A stretch of 64,000 bases of DNA from Cliona cf. orientalis (GCA_963930775.1 OZ005689.1:36591351-36655350); one strand, 5' to 3'. Counted from the first letter of the stretch, positions 1 through 11,820 are shown. Notes: generated from the sequence alone by a model not told the origin. Translations and numbers: made by a program.

Positions 1-121
1 TAAGTTACCCTGCTTATGAGACTGCATGCCACGATCATGGCCATAGTGCATTATACAATCAATAAGATCATTTTCCAAGACGATCTAGTAGTTGGCCAAT
101 TATCCCTGAGTAAACTGTATA

Positions 122-341
122 CCGTATAGCCGGAAATATTAGCGGGCATTAAATTTGGCAGTTGAACCCAAAATCGCTATTGCAAGAATATTGGCGGATT
201 TAAATTTGGCAGTTCGGTACAAGATCGCCATACATATATTATATGAGAGTAGGAATTTCTGGCGAATTTTAATTTGGCGATTGTAATATAGACCGCAAAA
301 CTGCCAAATTTAATTCCCCGCCAAATTTTCCGGCTTTACGG
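122..341. mobile_element. 220 bp MITE, CCGTA ends, TA target duplication
   Basis: The ends are inverted repeats: the left begins CCGTATAGCCGGAAA and the right is the complement of CCGTAAAGCCGGAAA. Both continue inward to a shared ATTAAATTTGGCAGTT. TA flanks each end (120-121 and 342-343), the target preference of Tc1/mariner elements. There is no coding capacity, so it is a non-autonomous element. Similar CCGTA ends recur at 12244, 37752 and 61616. The family name is inferred from the TA target only. Confidence 0.75.
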
Positions 342-621
342 TATTATGAAATTTGTGTACCGTGTTTATGCTAATGGAATGCACGCTAAAATAATACTAT
401 TTTAATTTTAGCGTGATTTATTGGTGAAGGTCGTCATACTTTATGTCAAGGTGTATTATGAGAAGGCCTAGAACGTGAATTTTCTTGCATTATCTAGATC
501 TTGCGTTTTATTTGCATAAACACGGTAAATGGTTTATGATTTTTTTGTAATAATCTAACATTCACAGTGTAGCTAAATTTAAATATTATTTTAATGCCCT
601 AAATATTGGTTAATTATTTGT

Positions 622-964
622 ATGGATACTGTCAGTCAGGTAAACTGTTTCCCTTTCCCTGCCACAGCTCTAACACACCACAATGTTCTAAATGAACTCA
701 AAGAGCTCTACTGGAAGACACTGTGTAATACAAGTACAATTTCAGTATTTGACACGTTCAGTGGTGCCCTGGAGCTCCCTAAGTCTGAGGGGCAGAGAAT
801 TGAGGGGATGTATATTTCAGAGGAAGAGCGTAAGAGTGCAGGAGTGTTGTGGTGGGTGGATCACCACCCCCTAGCCTCCTGGAGGCTACTAATAACACAA
901 CTGGACTATTATGGGAAACATTCACTAGCCAACCGGATTCATCAGTATGCAGAGAAAGTGACTG
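622..964 (+). CDS. Death-domain/GTPase gene, exon 1: Death-like domain 1
   Basis: First recognisable exon of a four-exon gene that continues to 6221. The ATG at 622 opens a frame of about 114 codons that ends at a GTATGT donor after 964, in phase 1. The last 45 residues have the Death-fold pattern of the gene's later exons: a WW pair, a conserved W in helix 2-3 (ASWRLLITQL) and an amphipathic final helix. Death domains are homotypic adaptors in apoptosis and innate immune signalling, so a scaffold role is likely. The start is uncertain: homology to the second copy begins only about 20 bp upstream, and another exon could precede it. The duplicate at 37526-39279 carries a stop, an internal deletion and a transposon. 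The 1.1 kb intron (965-2080) contains the candidate element at 1297-1582 and otherwise nothing I recognise. Confidence 0.65.
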
Positions 965-1296
965 GTATGTTGAGCAGTGTCTTGTATTATCATTGACAGC
1001 TAATTCCAGTTAATATACTCAGATTAATAAGCATATGTGCACACCAATTAGTGGGCGTGAACATGAGGTACACATGCTCAAGGGTGTTAAGGCAGGGGTC
1101 CACTCCAAAGTAGTCTCAAGAATAGCCTCACTCAGGAGGTTGTAGCACATATATACATTAACCTCAGGAGACCTGACTTGAAATATATCCTATATGAAGG
1201 CTATACTTAATATTGGCATGCTTATGACCACGCCCACTCTTGTAGCCAACCAATTAGTAAACGATTATTAGCGACGTTAATTGAACGCATAGTGGC

Positions 1297-1582
1297 TTTG
1301 CCGGAGCACTAAAACCTCACCGATATTCGAAGCAGCTTGACAGTAGCTTCTTGGCATCGATATCTAATCGGTGATAATTTATTTTAGCCTATTGTTAAGT
1401 ACCTTTCGTTCCACAATCGAAAGTTGCCTTTCGATGCCCACCGCTGGCCGACTCAAGCGTCGATATCGTAGACGTTCTCGATTGACTCACTCCAATAAAT
1501 CGTCAAGAGGTTCACTGTCCTTCGTAGGCTTGATTGATACTCGAGGCGTTCCTTCGTGGGGTCGTTTAGTGCTCCGGCAAAC
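1297..1582. mobile_element. Candidate TIR element in intron 1
   Basis: A perfect 17 bp inverted repeat (TTTGCCGGAGCACTAAA at 1297-1313, complement at 1566-1582) bounds 286 bp. I see no clear target-site duplication. The second copy of the locus lacks the surrounding 1076-1745 entirely, so either a larger insertion happened here or copy 2 lost the segment. The enclosed 80-codon frame looks incidental. Confidence 0.45.
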
Positions 1583-2080
1583 GGCTTCTTTGTTTACTCA
1601 GCCAATCGCTTGACCTTCTCTGTACAAAGTATAGGGCAAATACGTGCGGCTAATGATATTCACAAGCATGTAATTAGCTGATACAAGCTGATAAGACTGC
1701 TGGCTGCAGAATACAAGCACCCTTGCCTTAACTGTCCTGAGTGTACAAGGTTGTTCCATCCATGGCATATGTAAAGTGTGTAGCCATGCAGCCATGCAGC
1801 CAATGCATGAGGTGAATAGTATCTCACAGTAGATCCAGTCACTAGACCAGTCTGCTGCTCTGCTGGCATAATATAGAATAGTAATGTGCTCAGTGTGCAC
1901 CTCGATCTGGTAATGGTCGTCATTTGTATGTGAGCATGTGTATGGGGGCACCACATGAGTGTGCAGTATGTGTTGGCTGTCACTCCCTGTCCTGGTTGGA
2001 TCAGCTCAGAGTTGTAATGATGATTATGGTGTGTGCATAACGTGTACATGATGCAGATCCTTTGTCTCCTTATTCCTCAG

Positions 2081-2350
2081 ACCACAGCTTCACCCGTCAA
2101 AACATCTCCATGGTCACTGCCACAGTTGACGATAACACACTGGTTGAGTACATTCTGCAAGTGCCGTACTCCATACTAAATGAGATAAGAAGGAAAACTT
2201 CTACTTCTGCTGACTTCAGGGAGGGGGCTATAGAGTACTGCGTACAGTACTCCCCCCGAGCTACCTGGACTGAACTGGCTGGACAACTCTACCGCCAGGA
2301 ATATGGTGAAGCGTTGGCTGTAGCTAGGAGGTTTATCAAGAGAACACCTG
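2081..2350 (+). CDS. Death-domain/GTPase gene, exon 2: Death-like domain 2
   Basis: An exon of exactly 270 nt between a TTCCTCAG acceptor (ends 2080) and a GTAAGT donor (from 2351). The incoming codon is split G|AC and the outgoing boundary is also phase 1, so the exon is symmetric (1-1) and can be gained or lost without shifting frame. It encodes about 90 residues with a Death-fold pattern: an N-terminal helix resembling L...VPYSI, then a central tyrosine/serine-proline segment and the signature ATWTELAGQL helix. The phase matches exon 1, which supports joining. A well preserved duplicate lies at 41052-41318. The following intron (2351-2887) has only a few chance frames on the minus strand. 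Confidence 0.72.
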
Positions 2351-2887
2351 GTAAGTGTGTGTATATACCTCTCCCCAACAGTCCCAGCTCTATACTGTAT
2401 TAAGTAGTATAAATCAATGACTTGACTGCAAAAAAATTAAGTGTCCTTTAATTTTATGGTATTATTGAATATTCATTGTTTGTGGGTGCTAATTAGCCTA
2501 TCAATTGATCTATGGGATGTCTGTCTAAGGAGACAGTAACTATGGCACATGAATCTAGTTCCTTTGGGTGAAATTGGAAGCCAGTGCTGTGGTCATGTGC
2601 AAGTCTTAGCATGTGACTATTGCCATGTAGTGTATCTTGTAGAGAGAGAGGAAGTGGAGTAGGTTTGTCTCCAGCCATGCTATAGTGAGGGACACAGGTG
2701 TTGTACACTGTAGTGTGGAAGCAGTGCTCAGTTTGGCCCATGCAGTCATTTGTAGAGATTGTTGATGTTTGTGTAGTGATGCTTGGGAGTGGTGGAGCAA
2801 ACTGTTGACTGTTGATACTAATGTGTGTGTGCATAGGTGGCACTCTCAATACCTATCATTATTGTATCGTCCATTGATTCATTTCAG

Positions 2888-3157
2888 AGACAACTCTCAA
2901 TCTACCAAACCTCAATACTCTGTTGGAGAGAGTCAGTCATGACTGGTCTAGGATTGGACTATTGATGAACATACCTGACTCAAAGCGTGATGAGATATGG
3001 AGCCAACACTCTGGTTATGCTCAACGCTGCAGCCGTGCATGTTGGGAACTGTATCTCAAGGATCATCCCTCCCCAACATGGCAACTGGTGGCCTATGCAC
3101 TCTATAGGGAGGACCACCTTGAAGAGCTGGAGGTGGTACTAAAGAAATACCTCAAAG
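2888..3157 (+). CDS. Death-domain/GTPase gene, exon 3: Death-like domain 3
   Basis: Another 270 nt phase 1-1 exon, with acceptor CATTTCAG ending at 2887 and a GTGAGT donor from 3158. It encodes a third Death-like module: LLERVSHDWSRIGLLMNIP forms helices 1-2, and PTWQLVAYAL is the conserved tryptophan helix. Identical length and phase to exon 2 suggest exon duplication or shuffling within the gene. This exon has no counterpart in the second copy, where sequence passes from the exon-2 homologue to the intron homologous to 3600-3800. It was therefore lost there or gained here after duplication. The intron to 3804 holds AT-rich sequence without recognisable genes. Confidence 0.72.
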
Positions 3158-3804
3158 GTGAGTGAGCAATGATCATCTCAATAATTCATAATTAATACTG
3201 TGCTATATTGCGATCTAATTATGGTCACAAAATATAATTAATAATTATTATAATTAGTAATAATATCCTTGTTTCCTGTCCCCATCAGGATACCAAGAGT
3301 ATTGGGGGGTGGGGTTGAATTATTGTTCATAGTCCACAAGTATACGTACCTTATGCTACTGCTTTCTCCATGAATATCATTAAGAGTCCCTCCGCTAATG
3401 AGATTCATAGCACAAAGTGCAAAAAAATAATTATTATTGTAGATGGCGTATTCTAGAAGGTGTATTCTAGAAAGGATATGGGAGAGGAAACAAGGAATAT
3501 ATGGCATGGCCTTAGTGTTATCCCAGTGCATTACACACTTATTAATCAATGGGAGTCCATAGGGGATACTAATGGGATATTGAGATGATAATTAGGTTAC
3601 ATAATTATTATGAATATCATTAAGCATCCTATGTTCTATATATGTGTAGCTGAATATGGCTATTATACTTGTGCATATGATAAGAGCTTATTCAGTGTCT
3701 CTGTGCCCTTGTTTGGTGCATCCTGTGACTAACTAGTATCAGATTGTGCTGTTTTTTCAATCTCCCATCTCATTTACTCATTTGTATTAATTTTGATTCC
3801 CCAG

Positions 3805-6221
3805 GTAGTGCTGAGAATCTCCGTCAGTTTGAAGAAGCAATGAAGCACGGACGCATCCGATCGTGGATGTGGAAGCTTCTCCTATACGGAGCAGCCGGCT
3901 CCGGCAAGTCTTCCGTCAAAGAAATGATTTTGGGTAACCCTCCGCCAGTGAATAGAACTAGTACACCTCTAGCAATGAGGCCCACTACTGTCTACCGAAT
4001 CAACCTTGACGGCAAAGAGTTCACTACGATCACTACTCTCCAAGAGCGCAGGGCGTTTCTTGCACGAGCATTACTCCAATCCGCTCCCAATCTGAAACGT
4101 CGTTTGCGTGCAGCTCGAGCCAAAGTAGCCTCCTCCAGTAGCGACCAACCCGTCTCCACTGTAGCTGTGTCCCAGGTCCAGTCCAAGGACCAGGCGTCAC
4201 CTGACCAGGGCAAGCCTCCTCCTTTAGATGACCAACCTCCTTCAGCCTCACTGCTAGAACCTGCTCGTTCAGAGCATAGGGAATTGGATGATGATATTGA
4301 TAGTGAAGTAGATGACATTCTCCAGTCGATATCGACCGACCGGGAGCTTGTTAAGCTGATGAGCCAGCTCTCCACCACTGTAGATCCGCTAGCTTGCTTT
4401 CGATTGATTCAGATGATCGATGCTGGGGGTCAGCCCCAGTTCCACGAAATTTTGCCCGTCTTCTTGCGTAACCTTTCTTACTATATCTTTGTCTTTCGGC
4501 TCTGTGATGACCTAGCAACACATCCAGTCGTTGAATTTTACGTTGACGGTAAGCCAGTGGGTTCTCCTTTCACGTCTGCTCAAAGCATAGAACAACTTCT
4601 CCAGCACTGTGTTCGATGCATTCACTCACACAGACCTCCCACTGGCAGTCAAAGTGAGTGCCCACAGATTATTGTCATTGGCACGCACGTAGATCTTGTG
4701 GAAAAACCCAGTGAATCTTGCGACGAGAAAAATCAAAAGATTTTACAAATTCTCTCTCCTCTTGAGCAAAAGCAGATAATCTACCATGATCCGACTGCCA
4801 AAAAGGTGGTCATTCCTGTGAATGCCAAACTCCCTGGAGACAGTGAGAGAGATATTGTAGACGATGTTAGGCAGACGTTGTTTAGTGAAGGTATAGCCAA
4901 GTCAGTTGATATTCCCTCGAGGTGGTTTGCTTTAGAGATCTTGCTTGGGGAGATGGCCCAAGCTCTTGAACGAGGAGTCCTCAGCAAAGAGGACTGCATT
5001 ACTGCAGCCATTGAGAAGCTTCATTTTGAGGAGGATGCTGTAGACGCTGCTCTTCAATACTTAGATCAGGTCTCTGCTATAATGTACTATCCCAAAATCC
5101 TCCCCAATGTTGTATTCGCTGATCCTCAGATAGTGCTTGACAAAATCTCAGAGCTAGTCTTTGAGTCAGTTGCACCTTCAAAGAAGATATCGAGTGGAGA
5201 GTGGAGAACATTTTGTGAGCATGGTTTGGTGACAGAGAAATTTCTCTCTCAAGATACGTTCAGTAGCCACTATGTTGCTGGATTGTTTGAGGTGAAAAAT
5301 CTAATCTTGCTTTTCGAGAAGCTGCTTGTCTTTGCCACTTTTAGTGAATCGGAGTATTTTGTTCCTGCTCTTCTGCGCCATCTTGACAGCCAAGCTGTTG
5401 ACGATCATCGTGTTAAGCACATCCCTTCTCTTGTGCTGCTGTTCCCTGGAGAAGGTCCAAGACAGGGCATCTTCTGTGCTCTCTTGTGCTGGTTAGTTTC
5501 CCCCGAGAATGATTCCCCAGCTCCATGGTCCATTTCAGTAGATGACCTCGGTTCTCCACTTTGCCTCTATCGCAACTGTGTTCAATTTGATGTTCCCAAT
5601 TCCCTCTCAACAGTTACACTGATCGATACCTATACTCATTTTGAGGTACATGGTGACATCCCGAAAGAGTTTCCTCTACTTAGGAAGGCCATAGAGAAAG
5701 GCCTACGTAAGGCTACTCTCAACTTGGGCTACTTCAACTCTAGTCCTAGCCCTGCCTTGCTCTGTCCCTGTGGTCGAGGAGAGGCTCATGTTGCTGAGAT
5801 TGTCAAGTCCACACACTGGAAATGCTCTCTGAAGAGTGTGGCCAAAAAATTCGATGAACTGTCATCAGAACAACAACTTTGGCTTGCACATACACCGAGT
5901 ACTGATGAGAAATCGAAACTCTTAGAATGTCATCTTTCGAAATTGCTTTGCAAGCTAAACAACCATGCTAGTAAATGGAGAGAGATTGGCACTCACCTAG
6001 GCTTTCACCAAGGGGAGCTTGATAACATCGAACACAAACCATTGCTTTTGAATGAAGGTCCTAAAGCTTGGCTTAGAGAGATGCTTAGAGAGTGGCTAGA
6101 GTGGGCTCCAGGGGACAGTCGAGGGAGCTCTTCATCTGCTTCAATAGAATGCCTAAAATGCGCTCTTGACAAAAGTGGTCTCGCACAAACTGCACTCGAA
6201 GTAGAATCATGCTTCATATAA
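3805..6221 (+). CDS. Death-domain/GTPase gene, exon 4: ROC-like GTPase, COR-like region, Death domain
   Basis: The large terminal exon begins after the TTCCCCAG acceptor at 3804 (split codon G|GT, matching exon 3) and ends with TAA at 6219-6221, about 805 residues. A P-loop GAAGSGKSS lies at 3888-3914. A long low-complexity insert rich in S, P and D follows, then a switch-II/Walker B DAGGQ at 4419-4433 and a G4-like THVD at 4683-4694. This is the layout of a ROC-type GTPase with an expanded switch region. Residues encoded at about 4912-5170 resemble a COR domain, with helices followed by a hydrophobic stretch ending in DPQIVLDKI. A C-terminal Death domain spans about 5940-6105. With exons 1-3 the product is DD-DD-DD-ROC-COR-DD, a likely cytoplasmic GTP-regulated signalling scaffold. 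An earlier in-frame ATG at 3744 is intronic. The ROCO label is by motif order, not alignment. Confidence 0.8.
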
Positions 6222-6778
6222 ACTGTAGCTAGTGAACATGCACCTCCCCCCTAGCTTCAAACTCTGTCAGAATGTGTTCTTACTCTAACTGCACTGTAAG
6301 TAGAATCATGCTTGACGTGTACATTGTATGTTAATTTTGCTCACACATAATTTTTTGTAGATCGACTTATTTGGCAACCTTATCTTTTTTCTTCCTGGAC
6401 TGAGCTACTATTCTTTTACACCTATTATTTTTATTCTTTTGTGATTATTTTTCTATAGTAGATTTACGTTTCCTGTGCAATGTATCATCCACACCCCCTA
6501 ATCTGTGTTGGTATTCACTTTTTCTGTTTGTTTTGTTTAGTATTAATTTTCTCACTTTATTATTAATTTTCCCATTAAATTTGCTACTATTAATTTTTGT
6601 TAGTATTCAAGTTACGTTTTTATTAGTTTTTTTGTTTGTATTCATCAATTTTGTTTGAATCTCTCTTGTGGTTACATTAATGTGCTTTTTTACGTTTAGA
6701 ATTACAGTACTGTATTATATCACTTTTATTGGAGTTTCAAGTTCAATTACACCTTTTGTCTCTGATCTGAGCTACAAG
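6222..6778 (+). other. T-rich 3' flank of the GTPase gene
   Basis: No gene is visible. The strand is strongly T-rich with repeated TTAATTTT and TTTTGTTTG stretches, as in a 3' UTR or downstream region. It aligns by eye with 45071-45671 in the second copy, including CTCTCTTGTGGTTACATT, so it belongs to the duplicated unit. I could not choose a polyadenylation site. Confidence 0.5.
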
Positions 6779-8384
6779 CAGTCGTTAAGCCAGCGGTCCA
6801 AAACACGTACAAGCGTTGCAGATCCAGGAAGTGCATCCGGTGGCACATTCCAGTGCATGCAATTTTTGCCGTTTTTTATCTATTTTTCTTACCTGTTCTA
6901 TCTAGGTCATCTTTCACTTCTAGGACTCCAAACAAAGACCAGAAGACAGAGCAACTCTTCTACTTTCTGCTCGTTCAAGTCCTGTAACCCGGAGACATTC
7001 ATGAGCTTCGCGGCAAGCGCTTTTGTGCATGCTACTCTCAAGCACTCACAAAAAGTGCCTCGCGTAAAAAGTGGGGCATTTAGGTTCCCCTGGATGGATT
7101 CCCATGATTCAAGCACCATTCAATAGCTCTTGTGTTGCTCTATAATATAAGACTGGAACGAAGTTTTTCCATCGAGCCGTTCCAGAGTTACACGCTGTTA
7201 AAAATAGTACAAAAACTGTTATTTCACTGTGTACGTTTACATACAAACCAATGACATTAACATAGTACAAGCTAGCTGCATTGCTGCTAGCTATCAAAGG
7301 CCATCTTGAAGTTTTGCTGAAGGTTGTTGGAGCTTTCACAATCAGTCTCCTATTCCATCATCACAGCTATGGTTGACAGAAAGCACTCTCTTCCAATACT
7401 TGGTAATCTGATCACAGGCACATCACCTATTGTGTACGTACATAGGTGTACGGGGTCAGGGTGAGAGTGAGAGAGAGAGGGAGAGGGAGAAAGAGAGAGA
7501 TAGAGAGAGAGGGGGGGGGCGTGAAGTACCAAGACACTAGTAAAGTACTAGCTACCTCCCAATTGCAAGTATACGCTCGGGGTTTTCAGCTAGTCTTGTC
7601 CCCAGCCTAGCGCGCGAGACTAGTTTTCAGCTTTGATGTGAGCTGCTTTAACACAGACTCATCCTGTGATGTACACTGGTAAGGCTCACCCCCATCCCTG
7701 GACTTATGCTGATACACTCGCCTTACACACGCTTTGTCAAGATAATTATTATTTACTGTGCACGTGGGCACTGGCCAACATTCAGATATGCTTACTCGAC
7801 TATAGAGAAGGAATCCTTCCATCTGGATGACGATGCCTCCTCCCTAGAAGCTTGGCAGTAGACAAGGAGTACTCTTTTCCTCGTCATTTACGATTTGTTC
7901 TTGGGCAGACTCTAGAAACCTTCGAGAAAATATGGAAAATACCACGCGGTTGTACTGAAATTTTGTGATTTTCAACGCTGTGTAACTCTGGAACGGCTCG
8001 ATGGAAAAACTTCGTTCCAGTCTTATATTATAGAGCAACACAAGAGCTATTGAATGGTGCTTGAAACATGGGAATCCATTCAGGGGAACCTAAATGCCCC
8101 ACTTTTTGCGCGAGGCACTTTTTGTGAGCGCTTGCGAGTAGCATGCACAGAAGCGCTTGCCGCGGAGCTCATGAATGTCTCCGGGTGATGGAACGTGAAC
8201 GAGCAGAAAGTAGAAGAGTTGCTCTGTCTTCTGGTCTTTGTTTGGAGTCCTAGAAGTGAAAGATGACCTAGATAGAACAGGTAAGAAAAATAGATAAAAA
8301 ACGGCAAAAAATTGCATGCACTGGAATGTGACACCGGATGCACTTCCTGGATCTGCAACAATTGGACCGCTGGCTTAACGGCTG
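6779..8384. mobile_element. 1.6 kb foldback element with about 420 bp arms
   Basis: The arms (about 6779-7203 and 7970-8384) are near-perfect inverted copies. The left end begins CAGTCGTTAAGCCAGCGGTC and the right is the complement of the same with one mismatch. CAAG flanks both sides (6775-6778 and 8385-8388). The second copy of the locus at about 45672 reads straight across with a single CAAC, so it is an empty site that fixes both ends. No transposase is encoded; the open frames inside are arm mirror images. The centre has a GA-rich microsatellite with a short G run (about 7460-7518). Superfamily is unassigned: a 4 bp duplication with CAG termini does not match a class I am sure of. Confidence 0.85.
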
Positions 8385-8909
8385 CAAGTTGATTTCATCT
8401 ATGCATAGGCTGTGGGGTTGGACACAATTGCATGAGTACAACTTTCACCCACACCCAGCTACACATCATACATAACATTGTACATAATATACATACAGCA
8501 GATCTGTAAACAACAGATGGTTATCTACCAGTACAAGTAACTGTATTGTGAGGTGGTGTGTGTGGTTGGCTGTGATGTGTGCACACTACATACCCCATTG
8601 GCTGATTAGATAAGAAATACACCTTTTACCCAGCAACATGTACAGGTACACACATACATTCAATTGGTTGCTAGGCTACCAACTAGCTATGTAGAGCAAT
8701 ATCAGTTATAGCAACGACAATTATCTGAGGGCACATCCAATAAAGAGTCAAGAATCTGACAGCATAGGAGAGTTCCTACTAATAGTCCCACTAATTATTA
8801 CTAAGTCATTTGCTGAGGGGCTCCCTCTTCCCTCTGGACCCCACTCTGAGGCTGCTTCTGCATATAACTCTTAGCAACTTACCCAAACAACCTGTGGTCG
8901 AGAGCCCTG

Positions 8910-9275
8910 CAGAGATGCATGCGCATCTATGTGCGTACTATAATATTTTATCTTGCCGGGCTCACCAACTCTGGCAAGACTCATGCAGCCATCCAGCAAC
9001 TGAATTAAGGCCGCTGGGTCAGGTGTCTACTGTACATGTGCCCCTCTCAGGATGCTAGCTCATGAGATACTCAACAGATACAACCAAGAGGTAGATAGAG
9101 TATGCAATACACTGATAAGTGTTCATTAGGCTATTGATGTTTATGTTGTAAAGGATTCCGTGCGACCTGCAGACTGGAGAGGAGATCCAGTTTGCTAGTG
9201 GAGATGAAGGACAACTGGCCCCCCATCTCTCATGCTCCGTCGAGACGGTACCAAACATTGGAGTCATATTATTTG
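8910..9275 (+). pseudogene. SUPV3L1: SUPV3L1-like helicase fragment, copy 1
   Basis: A broken piece of the mitochondrial RNA helicase SUV3/SUPV3L1. The ATP-binding motif GLTNSGKTHAAIQ is read at 8958-8996. After a stop and a one-base frame shift near 9004, the motif Ia block resembling GVYC...PLRMLAHEIL follows at 9022-9074. After a probable 50 bp intron, a second block beginning IPCDLQTGEEIQFASG is read from about 9155, continuing to 9265. In the family these blocks are adjacent and in this order. Only about 110 residues of a roughly 700-residue enzyme are present, with no start, no DEIQ box and no C-terminal half. It is a relic, duplicated with the GTPase gene; the second copy is at 46190-46835. 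The fragment is recognised from family motifs, not by search. Confidence 0.7.
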
Positions 9276-9324
9276 TATAAAAAATGTGGTTGCCTACACT
9301 CACTAGATACAGAACACTGTCCCA

Positions 9325-9800
9325 CAAAAATTAATGATGGTAGCTACTCTATGGAGGACAGTATCCCATAAAACTAATGATGATAATAATATTATTATTA
9401 TAATAATAATTATTATAATCTATGCATGATAGTATCCTACAAAAATTAATGATGTGCAGGACAATATCCCACAAAATGATGGTAGCTATGATGTTTTTCC
9501 ACAAAAGTTAATGATGATACTCTATGCAGGAAAGCATCCCACAAAAATGAATGGACAATATCCCACAAAAGTCAATGATGATACTCTATGCAGGACAATA
9601 TCCCACAAAAAATGAATGATGATACTCTATGCAGGATAGCATCCCACAAAAATTAATAATACTCTATGAAGGACAAAATTCCACAAAAATTAATGATGAT
9701 ACTCTATGCAGGATAGCATCCCAGGCCACAAAAACTAATGATACTCTATGAAGGACAATATTCCACAAAAATTAATGATGATACACTATGCAGGATAGAT
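9325..9800. repeat. Satellite array, 35-40 bp unit (locus 1)
   Basis: About a dozen degenerate tandem units of the form ATGCAGGATAGCATCCCACA followed by AAAATTAATGATGATACTCT. Unit length varies between about 25 and 42 bp by loss of parts. The same family occurs at 46885-47330 (the duplicated locus) and, with a different subunit order, at 27130-28285. There is no coding potential and no dyad symmetry like that of a CRISPR repeat. Confidence 0.85.
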
Positions 9801-11820
9801 TTCCGAGCAATACTATAGTATAACACAATGTAGAAACGGACTGGTGATCATCACCAAATTAAATGGTGAACATTATTAATTTTTGTTTCACCACCAAGTG
9901 GTGAAGTCAATATGTAGTGAACGTCACTACCAATAATTATTGAAGCAGTTCACTACTATTATTGGTGGTGGCATCCTATTACTGGTGAACCTCACTACTT
10001 TAATATCAATGATATCATAATCACGCATGCACATATTTAATAAGTATGTGGCAGCTGCACTTTAATTTGGAAAATGGAGAGTTTCTAGCTGTCTTTTACG
10101 GTGGGAAACACGAGACAAAACTTTGAAATTACTAAAAATAATATGTATGATGATACTTTAACTGGTTTGGGTTCTGGGTATTCACTTTAACTATAGTTAC
10201 TTTAAGGTGCACACGAGATTAGTATGCAATTACTATTGTGCATCCATTGCATATTAAGATGCATAAAGTGTTATAGAGGAAAAAAAAAAGTAGCTACAAA
10301 GGTAAGCTATTTTTCTTATTTGGAGGTAAATTAGCTAGAAAATATTGGTTCTGGAAGGCTGTTACAGTAGCTAGCTAGCCGAGTATCATAAGCTATGCAT
10401 GCTGGCTACTTTTTTGTTTACCATTAGCTACTTGAAAAGATTTCTAAGCTAAATCATCCCAAGCATAAAGTTATTTAAAGGCTAGCAAGGTAATAGCCTA
10501 TTAGGGGCACAATTTTAAGCATAATTACAATGCAGCAGCAGGTGTCAACTGAGATAGCTCTAAGTTTGCCATTTGGATCGTGACACTTCTTAGGAACTCT
10601 ATCTGTCAACTATACCTACACCAAGGTGAGAATTTCAATACTTACTGCATGCATGGAGCATGTCTGTTTTAAATTTGTAGATCTACGCAACTTTATAATA
10701 ATTATTATGCAGCTACATCTGAAATTAGGCTGCCAAATTTCTAGCTGGAACTTGAGCTGGTAAGTCTCTCATCTCTCTCAGGATTTTCCCTCCCCATCTC
10801 TCCCACCCCGCTTTGTACAATTATACTTTCTTTTTCTTTTACTCCACACACAATTTCATGATCTCTGCATCTCAAAATTAAGTCACCAAGTTTCAAACTG
10901 GAATGCAGATGGTAAGCACAGTAGCTAATATCAATCATGGGATTTAGTATAGTGTTTACTGTTTCAGTAGGTAAAGGTCGTCGAAGTAATGAAACTCCAC
11001 CAGGTACATGGCACAGGGTCGTCATTATAGCTGGTTTACCTCTCAGGAGCAGCATGGGAGTGGGACTTGGTGTAACAATTGAATCAATCATAGAATCAAC
11101 CAAATACAATGTCATAACAGCATAGCATAAATATCACAGCAATGTTCTTTAAGATATCCATAATACGTAGCTATACCTGCTAATAATTATTATTGTATAT
11201 ATACAAGGTTGGATGTAGCTAAATCCAGAGGAAATTCAAGTTATAGCTACATAGCTTGTTCCATGCATTAACAATAATCATAGTATCAGGTCACCATGGT
11301 ATATATAATGTACGTAGTGCTCATGCCCAGCCTCTTCTGTCCCAACAAGATTAGACAGCTATTGGTAGTGGATGTGATACATTCAATATGCCTATTATTA
11401 TACAAATCTTATTTGCATATTTTTGGCACTGCCATCCCTACTTCATCCTTCAAATTTTCATTCAATATTTCTTTATCCGTACCATTTCCGTGTGCAAATC
11501 GCACAATAATTTATTACACAGCACTTACAATAGTACAAAAGCACACTAGTTAAAATGAATCTTGGGAGTCTTAGTAGGTAAGTCCTCAAAGCTATAGAAT
11601 TCCACCAGCAATACATTGCACGGAACTATTATACCGATCAACACAAGGCAGTAGAGTACTGTAACTGCACACCTAAACAGTAATTATTGTGGGGTTCTTT
11701 ACATTATATCAGCACACTAGAATGGACATCTAATAATTATTATTAAACTTTAATTTTGTTGAACACAGAACCAACATGCATACATACAAGTCAGCAATAG
11801 AAAAAAGCAAGCCTCATTAA
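9801..11820. other. Gene-poor AT-rich interval
   Basis: No gene is supported. From 9836 to 10005 there are many short inverted copies of GGTGAA/TTCACC and GTAGTGA/TCACTAC, a palindromic patch that could be a decayed MITE. Short frames at 10741-11125 and 11296-11553 lack splice context and look incidental. AATAATTATTAT-type palindromes recur. Confidence 0.5.

Noticed and set aside
3744..3804. In-frame ATG upstream of the GTPase exon as the protein start
   Set aside because: It lies in intron sequence before a clear TTCCCCAG acceptor, and the exon phase matches the upstream Death-domain exons.
6668..7126. 152-codon plus frame
   Set aside because: It starts in the T-rich flank and runs into the arm of the foldback element, with its mirror image in the other arm.
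8810..9058. 82-codon plus frame as an independent gene
   Set aside because: The frame is not kept in copy 2, and the same DNA reads as broken SUV3 helicase motifs in other frames.
9325..9800. Coding repeat
   Set aside because: Unit lengths vary and no frame stays open across the array.
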